A stretch of DNA of 64,000 nt from Chryseobacterium sp. IHB B 17019. Lineage in GTDB: Bacteria; Bacteroidota; Bacteroidia; Flavobacteriales; Weeksellaceae. Below, piece by piece: positions 58,773-64,000 of this stretch (position 1 is the stretch's first letter; every line of letters begins with the position of its first letter). A model generated the notes under the pieces. The model did no database searches and had not been told where the DNA came from. It saw only the letters and a program-made list of their open reading frames with translations. The stretch lies in the NCBI RefSeq assembly GCF_001456155.1, contig NZ_CP013293.1, positions 2,976,001-3,040,000 of the forward strand, written 5' to 3'. The position numbers and the translations under genes are program-made.

Positions 58773-60377
58773 TTGAAGTTAATTTTAAAAATATTTTTTA
58801 TACTGTTTTGCGTTTTTATACAAGCGCAGAAGAAGCATTATTTTCTCATAGATTCAGAAACGAAGGTTAAGAAAAAAGTAAAAGATTCCGCTTCTGCAGT
58901 GAAGTTTCTGGATTCTCTGGCTCAGAATAATTATTTTTTTACTCAATTAAAAGAAGTAAAAGTAATCGGTGACAGTACGGAAATTATTTTTGATAAAGGA
59001 AAAAATTTCAATGAAACCTACGTTAATCTTTCCGATTCCATTATACAGAAAACGAAAATTCAGAAAGAATTTTTTACTAAAAATTTAGACTCAACAAAGA
59101 AAAAAATCAACAAAACGTATATTGATGATGGTTTTGCTTTCAGTAGAATTAAATCAAAATATAAAGGTCAGAAAAACGGCTATCCGGTTGTAGAATTAGA
59201 TATCAATAAAAATGATAAACGAACCATTGACGGTTTTGTAGTCAAGGGCTATGAAAGAGTTCCTAAGAGATTTATGAAAAATCTTGAAAAGGAATTCAAG
59301 GGAAAAACGTATGACGATAAAAATCTTATTGCCATTAATAAAAACTTCCAAAGCCACCAGTTTGTCACGTTGGAAAGACCGCCGCAAACCTTATTTACAA
59401 AAGATTCTACGAGTATTTATCTCTTCATGGAAAAGAAAAAAACGAATACTTTTGATGGAGTGATTGGTTTTGGGAATGATAAAACGGATAAATTCACCTT
59501 AAACGGAACCCTGAATGTCAATTTCAGGAACATTTTCAACGGCTTTGAAACCATTAATTTATATTGGCAGAGAAATCCCGATAAAGGACAAACATTTGAC
59601 CTTCAAACAGATATTCCTTATCTTTTTAAATCAAATGTGGGGTTGAATATGAAAGTGAATATTTTCAGACAAGACTCTACCTTCGCGAATGTAAAAGCTC
59701 TTCCAGCATTTTATTATCATATTAACAACCGAAATAAAATCGGATTGAGAGGAACATTTGAAAGTTCCAGTATAATCGATACATTATATGTTCAGGGGAA
59801 AGATTACAACAAAAAAGGGATTGGAATCTGGTTTGAAATGATAGAACCGACGGACATTGACCTTTTCCTTTACAAGACAAAAATAAATGGCGGATATGAT
59901 TATCTGACAACCACTTACACAAAAGACAACATTAAAGCTCCACAAAATCAATTCTATTTCTTTGGAGAGCATAATTATCATATTAACGGAAATCATTTCC
60001 TTAATATAAAAGCGGAAGGAGCCATGATGGACTCAAAAATTGACTTTTCAGCAAACGAATTGTACCGCTTCGGGGGCTGGAATTCCATGCGGGGTTTCAA
60101 TGAAAACTCCCTTGCCGCCGACTTTTATTATTATGGTGGTTTAGAATACCGGTATCTCATCGGGAATCAGGCTTTCTTTGATGTTTTTGGGCAGTATGGC
60201 CAGCTCAACAATAAATCTTTAAATGTAAAACCCAAGCTTTATAGTGTCGGGCTCGGTTTTAATTTCTTTATTCCGATCGGGCTGATGAGCTTCCAGCTTT
60301 CCAATGGTAATGAATTTGGGAATCCTTTTAAATTTAATGATATAAAAATCCATTGGGGGATTCTGAGCAGATTTTAA
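58773..60377 (+). CDS. Omp85/TamA-like outer-membrane barrel with TTG start
   Basis: 534 aa. The signal peptide (MKLILKIFFILFCVFIQAQ) can only be read whole if translation starts at the TTG at 58773; no ATG lies before its cleavage site. After a periplasmic region with at least one POTRA-like part (~85-240; KINKTYIDDGFAFSRIKSKY, DGFVVKGYERVPKRF, FKGKTYDDKNL), the C-terminal ~290 residues form a beta-barrel with alternating aromatic strands ending in WGILSRF, whose final Phe is typical of outer-membrane proteins. The RFGGWNSMRGFNENSLAAD stretch resembles the Omp85 L6 region. It may be a TamA-type assembly factor, but it is smaller than BamA and is not named here. Confidence 0.8.
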   Translation: MKLILKIFFILFCVFIQAQKKHYFLIDSETKVKKKVKDSASAVKFLDSLAQNNYFFTQLKEVKVIGDSTEIIFDKGKNFNETYVNLSDSIIQKTKIQKEFFTKNLDSTKKKINKTYIDDGFAFSRIKSKYKGQKNGYPVVELDINKNDKRTIDGFVVKGYERVPKRFMKNLEKEFKGKTYDDKNLIAINKNFQSHQFVTLERPPQTLFTKDSTSIYLFMEKKKTNTFDGVIGFGNDKTDKFTLNGTLNVNFRNIFNGFETINLYWQRNPDKGQTFDLQTDIPYLFKSNVGLNMKVNIFRQDSTFANVKALPAFYYHINNRNKIGLRGTFESSSIIDTLYVQGKDYNKKGIGIWFEMIEPTDIDLFLYKTKINGGYDYLTTTYTKDNIKAPQNQFYFFGEHNYHINGNHFLNIKAEGAMMDSKIDFSANELYRFGGWNSMRGFNENSLAADFYYYGGLEYRYLIGNQAFFDVFGQYGQLNNKSLNVKPKLYSVGLGFNFFIPIGLMSFQLSNGNEFGNPFKFNDIKIHWGILSRF

Positions 60378-60399
60378 TTAAATTTAAGTCAACAATACT

Positions 60400-60431
60400 A
60401 AAAAGTCCCCTTCAAATATTGAAAGGGACCC
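60400..60431 (-). terminator. Terminator after the SusD gene
   Basis: The stem AAAAGTCCCCTTCAA / TTGAAAGGGACC with a T-run on the minus strand, between converging genes. Confidence 0.8.
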
Positions 60432-60462
60432 TGAAAAAAGATTCTTTAGCTTAGTTATATTT

Positions 60463-62358
60463 TTAATGTTTCGCCCACCAAAGCGGAGTAAGAACGGCGT
60501 CTTCACCTCCGAGAAGCTGGACGGCTTTATCATATCCTGTCTGATCCGTATTTCTAAATGTACTTGGATATTTTAATCTCTGAGGAAAATTTTTAATTGA
60601 ATTGGTCATATAATTTCCTGAGCTCAGGTTCGGTAAATTCACAAGCGGAGTCTCAATCGCAGGATTCTCGAAAAATGGAAGTCCTAATCTTCTGTGATCG
60701 CTCCAGGATTCTAATGGAAGCCATGGCGTGTTGGCAATATATTTTTGGGTAATAATTTTTGTGAGCTTATCATTTTTAAAAGCCCCATTTTTATAGATCG
60801 TATTTACCGGATAATTGATATTCACTGAAACAAGATTATTGGTAGCAGGATCTTTGTACTGCATCACATGACTTGCCCCCGGCTCTGTCGTATGGTTGTA
60901 CGACACTGAGGTTCCATCTCTGTTATAATCTGTAGAAGCAATATATTGCCCAAAGAATTGAGAAACATTATTATAGGTAAAACTGTCCTGAATTCCTTTA
61001 TTGTAAGCCGCTTCATCACTCATTGGTGTCGCCCAGCCTTTTAAAGCTGCTTCAGCAATCAGGAAATAAGATTCCCAACTAGCGAAAAATATTCTGGAAT
61101 TTGTACTTTCTCTATATTGTTTTCCTAGAGCCGGCATACAACCGACAACATTTCTTAATCCGTTTCTTTGTCCTTTTACTCCCCAGTTTCCTATTGTATA
61201 GGCGTTCCAGGTATTTACTGCGTTTACTGTGATTTGTGAATTATCTGCAAAAGTCAACTTACCGAAATTGGTTGTGGCCTGATTGGTATATGTCGGGTAA
61301 AGAGAATAAATCGGACTTGTAAGATCTCCCGGAATATAAAATGTTTTATAGGCTCTCGGGTCAATTTTGTTTGGTAAACCATCCAGCCAATATCCTGCGC
61401 TTGGGTCATTCGTCATTGTTGTGAACTGCTGATCGTATTTTATTCCTAAATAATCATTGGCTTTTACAGCAGCATGTTGTGACGCCGGCAATTGGGATGT
61501 GGAATTAATTCCTCCCAAACCGATATACATATTATTTAAAGTTCCCGATAAAATCTGTGAGTTCCACTCTCTGGACATTACCCCTGTTAAAGCATCCCAA
61601 CCCGGTTTTTCCGCCACTGCAAAATTCTCTGTACTGCTACTGATAAACATATTTGAATTGGCTGCAGCTTCAAATTCTATTTTTGCTTTTGCAGGATCTA
61701 TTTCTGAAATTCTCATGGCAATTCTCATTCTCAAGGAGTTCGCATATTTTACCCACTTGCTCCAATTAAAACCATAAACCATGTCATAGGCATTAGAGTT
61801 TGAAGGAGGACCTTGATTGACGTCCATTTTATCAACAGCATCTTTCAATTCGTCTAAAATAAAATAATACACTTCTTTTTCAGAATTAAAAGTAGGATTA
61901 GTTCCCTGAAAAGCCTGAATTGGCTGTGGCCCGAAATTATCAGAAAATTCACTCATTAAATAGGCTCTCCAGATTCTGGAAACCTGAATAATGTTGTCAT
62001 AATAAGGCTTCCCCTGTCCAAGTGCTTTTTTCTCATTGGCAACTTGTATTGCTGCATTCGCATTATTCAGCCATTCTGAAATATATTTCCAGTATTCCGA
62101 AGTCCAGGAATCGTCATAGCTTCCGCCGGCAATTCCTGTTGAGAGATGCTGTCTTGCTGCGGTTTTCCAATATAGGACAAAGACACGCTCTGCAATATTG
62201 GGGTCTTGCTGTGCTCCAAGAATAGAGTTGTTTAAGAAATATTCCGGTTCTGCTTTATTAATATCAACAGAGAAAGGATTATTATTAATGTCTTCAAAAT
62301 CATTACATGAAACAGAAAGTACTGCTAATGCAAAAAAAGATAAGATATATTTTTTCAT
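60463..62358 (-). CDS. SusD/RagB-family nutrient-binding outer-membrane lipoprotein
   Basis: 631 aa. The lipobox LSVSC (Cys ~18) is followed by NDFEDINNNPFSVD and TPR-like helices (EYFLNNSILGAQ, YWKYISEWLNNANAAIQVAN, NIIQVSRIWRAYLMSEFSDN) typical of SusD. SusD proteins cap the SusC transporter and capture sugars or peptides at the cell surface. The downstream part (ESWEDHR-type LPLESWSDHRRLGLPFF) carries the usual SusD end. The substrate is unknown. It lies 19 bp downstream of its susC, the usual gene order. Confidence 0.92.
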   Translation of the reverse strand: MKKYILSFFALAVLSVSCNDFEDINNNPFSVDINKAEPEYFLNNSILGAQQDPNIAERVFVLYWKTAARQHLSTGIAGGSYDDSWTSEYWKYISEWLNNANAAIQVANEKKALGQGKPYYDNIIQVSRIWRAYLMSEFSDNFGPQPIQAFQGTNPTFNSEKEVYYFILDELKDAVDKMDVNQGPPSNSNAYDMVYGFNWSKWVKYANSLRMRIAMRISEIDPAKAKIEFEAAANSNMFISSSTENFAVAEKPGWDALTGVMSREWNSQILSGTLNNMYIGLGGINSTSQLPASQHAAVKANDYLGIKYDQQFTTMTNDPSAGYWLDGLPNKIDPRAYKTFYIPGDLTSPIYSLYPTYTNQATTNFGKLTFADNSQITVNAVNTWNAYTIGNWGVKGQRNGLRNVVGCMPALGKQYRESTNSRIFFASWESYFLIAEAALKGWATPMSDEAAYNKGIQDSFTYNNVSQFFGQYIASTDYNRDGTSVSYNHTTEPGASHVMQYKDPATNNLVSVNINYPVNTIYKNGAFKNDKLTKIITQKYIANTPWLPLESWSDHRRLGLPFFENPAIETPLVNLPNLSSGNYMTNSIKNFPQRLKYPSTFRNTDQTGYDKAVQLLGGEDAVLTPLWWAKH

Positions 62359-62377
62359 TTTTGTCAGTTTTTGGTGT

Positions 62378-64000
62378 TTAGAAACCTAGTGTGATTGTAA
62401 ATAAGTATGATCTTGTTGTAGGAAATGCAAGATTTTCAAATCCTACAGCATTGGAGTTGATTGCAAATACAGATTCCGGATCAATGCCTTTTGTTTTGCT
62501 GTAGATCATCCATACATTGTTTGCCGTGAAAGCTATTTTTGCACTTTGCAAAGCAATTTTCTGGAAAATACTTTTAGGAAAATTATAGGTTAACTGAACA
62601 TTTCTTAACCTAATATTAGTTGCATCATAAATATTCTGTTCGTTAATTCCCAGATTTCCTCCGGATGTTGTAACTGCTGTCCAATAATCTTGTTGTGTAA
62701 TTTCAGTGGTATTTGCTGTATAGCTATTGCCATTTTGGACAACGGCATCAAGTATAACATTATCACGCATTCCCCCTGGAGCTGTATCTGCTGCGAGACC
62801 TGCATTTTGCAGTGCTGCCTGAGTTGATGAGAAAAACTTTCCTCCGATTCTTCCATCAATTAAAAAAGAAAGTCCAAAATTTTTATATGTGAAACTATTT
62901 GTAAGCCCAAATAAAGCCCTTGGATTCTGATCTCCCAGATATTGACTATCAGAAGTAGCTATAGGCAAACCATTTGATCCTACAATAAGCTTCCCGAAAT
63001 AAGGGCTATTTTGATCTTCAACTCTTAAAAATTTCGTGCCATAGATAGCTCCATAAGGTCTTCCGACTTCAGCAAAAATCCCCACTGTATCGTAACCGCC
63101 TAAAAGGTATTTTGTGACATTTCCATCAATTTTGTCGATATTACTTTTTAAAGTAGAAAAATTAGCATTGAAATTCCAAACAAAATTTTCTTTCTTGAAA
63201 ATATCTGTATTTAATACAACTTCAAAACCTCTGTTATGAAGGCCTCCGGAATTGATCATCATTCTTTCATATCCTGAAAGCGGGTTGATTGGGATTGCAA
63301 TCAGCTGATCTGTCGCATTATTATTAAAATAACTTACATCTAATGAAACCCTATCAAAAAACTTCATATCTGCCCCCACTTCGAAAGTTTTAAGTTTTTC
63401 TGCATGTAAATCTGAATTAAAAAGGATTTTATTCCTAGTGAGTGTAATGTGTCCTGTAGGATCTGTGGATGCAAAATAAGTGTTATATAATTGCTGAGGT
63501 GCTAAAGAGTTTCCTGTAGAAGCATAGGCTGCACGAAGTTTAGCAAATGTCAATACCTTGGAACTTGTGCCATTTAATTTCTTAAACATATCCGTTAAAA
63601 CCAACGATGTGCTTATAGAAGAATAAAAATAAGACCTGTTAGAAATATTCAAAGTGGAAGACCAGTCATTTCTGGCTGTAGCATTAATAAACCAATACCC
63701 GTCATAATTAATTTCTGCAGCAGCAAATACTGAATTGATTTTTTTCCACTGATCAACCTCAGTTGTAGTAATTGATGCAAGATCACTTGTATTGCTTGTA
63801 CTGAATACGTTGGCTAATATAAGATTCTGTGTTGTAAAGTAAAGTGCCTTAGTTCGGCTTTCCATCATTTGTCCATATACAGAAAGTGAGCCTCCCCATT
63901 TGCCAATGATATTATCTTTTTTAGCATTTAAACTTGCTATATAGTTATTTTCATAAAACTTTTCCTGACTTGTTGCATAAGAATTGTTACGAGAAGATCC
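62378..64000 (-). CDS. SusC/RagA-family TonB-dependent transporter, C-terminal part (cut by window edge)
   Basis: The frame is open across the window edge (at least 540 residues; the M at 63868 is internal). Its sequence is a TonB-dependent beta-barrel of SusC type: YDGYWFINATARNDWSSTLN, LRAAYASTGNSLAPQQLYNT, ADMKFFDRVSLDVSYFNNNA, NPRALFGLTNSFTYKNFG, and a C-terminal RSYLFTITLGF with the barrel-closing Phe. It imports a substrate bound by its SusD partner across the outer membrane, powered by TonB. The N-terminal plug and signal are outside the window, so the substrate class cannot be guessed. Confidence 0.92.
   Translation of the reverse strand, partial: GSSRNNSYATSQEKFYENNYIASLNAKKDNIIGKWGGSLSVYGQMMESRTKALYFTTQNLILANVFSTSNTSDLASITTTEVDQWKKINSVFAAAEINYDGYWFINATARNDWSSTLNISNRSYFYSSISTSLVLTDMFKKLNGTSSKVLTFAKLRAAYASTGNSLAPQQLYNTYFASTDPTGHITLTRNKILFNSDLHAEKLKTFEVGADMKFFDRVSLDVSYFNNNATDQLIAIPINPLSGYERMMINSGGLHNRGFEVVLNTDIFKKENFVWNFNANFSTLKSNIDKIDGNVTKYLLGGYDTVGIFAEVGRPYGAIYGTKFLRVEDQNSPYFGKLIVGSNGLPIATSDSQYLGDQNPRALFGLTNSFTYKNFGLSFLIDGRIGGKFFSSTQAALQNAGLAADTAPGGMRDNVILDAVVQNGNSYTANTTEITQQDYWTAVTTSGGNLGINEQNIYDATNIRLRNVQLTYNFPKSIFQKIALQSAKIAFTANNVWMIYSKTKGIDPESVFAINSNAVGFENLAFPTTRSYLFTITLGF

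Noticed and set aside
1..64000. tRNA, rRNA or other structured RNA genes
   Set aside because: No cloverleaf or rRNA-like sequence was recognised in any intergenic gap; a covariance-model scan (tRNAscan, Rfam) would settle it.

Overview
The window reads as chromosomal DNA of a Flavobacteriales/Weeksellaceae bacterium, most like Chryseobacterium. Reasons: low GC; type IX secretion (T9SS) sorting domains of both type A and type B; a SusC/SusD pair; the Bacteroidota -7 promoter box (TAnnTTTG) before many genes; the Bacteroidota-type alternative GlmU; a type B L31; and four paralogues of a small secreted family (I call it DUF6759-like) that I associate with Chryseobacterium. The genus is inferred from family content; no rRNA or tRNA gene was seen to confirm it.

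Layout. 1-5.2 kb: a truncated glycosyltransferase, a cupin, gltX, accA, a DUF6759-like gene and tsf. 5.4-25.2 kb: the main feature, a head-to-tail array of six intact giant genes (938-1135 aa) plus one internally deleted remnant. All are secreted proteins with an IgGFc-binding-like N-terminal region, Ig-like/beta-repeat modules, a SprB-like module and a T9SS type B sorting domain. Every copy has its own TAnnTTTG promoter, and most have their own terminator. 25.4-29.2 kb: a carboxypeptidase-regulatory-like secreted protein, trmB and three more DUF6759-like genes. 29.3-31.1 kb: rplM-rpsI-rpsB, on the minus strand and without tsf. 31-41 kb: DUF3667 and small membrane proteins, the three-domain fused acyl-CoA mutase IcmF, a Dph6-like ATPase, a beta-lactamase-like hydrolase, a 2'-5' RNA ligase-like protein, two decayed secreted-protein genes, and ruvC. 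41-48 kb: two lipoproteins, an M43-like metalloprotease with a T9SS type A tail, a DUF4407 protein, a secreted tail-collar-domain protein with a T9SS partner, KTSC, peroxiredoxin and a DsbA-like protein. 48-53 kb: guaB and an ECF sigma/anti-sigma-like/DUF4252 envelope unit. 53-60 kb: GlmU-like, rpmE2, a beta-helix lipoprotein, MazG-like, aroA, an SDR and an Omp85-like barrel. 60-64 kb: a SusD and the C-terminal part of its SusC.

Two things stand out. First, the array looks like an actively recombining surface-protein family: a remnant with a perfect 112-bp tail shared with its neighbour, a 97-bp identical tract between two otherwise diverged copies, and variable numbers of an ~85-residue beta-repeat. 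Second, turning the roughly 4.25-29.25 kb segment around would put tsf directly after rpsB, the usual Bacteroidota order as I recall it, and would also gather the four DUF6759-like genes into one co-oriented group. The array may therefore lie inside an ancient ~25-kb inversion.

The rest is mostly housekeeping and envelope functions. I see no CRISPR array, insertion sequence, prophage or tRNA gene.
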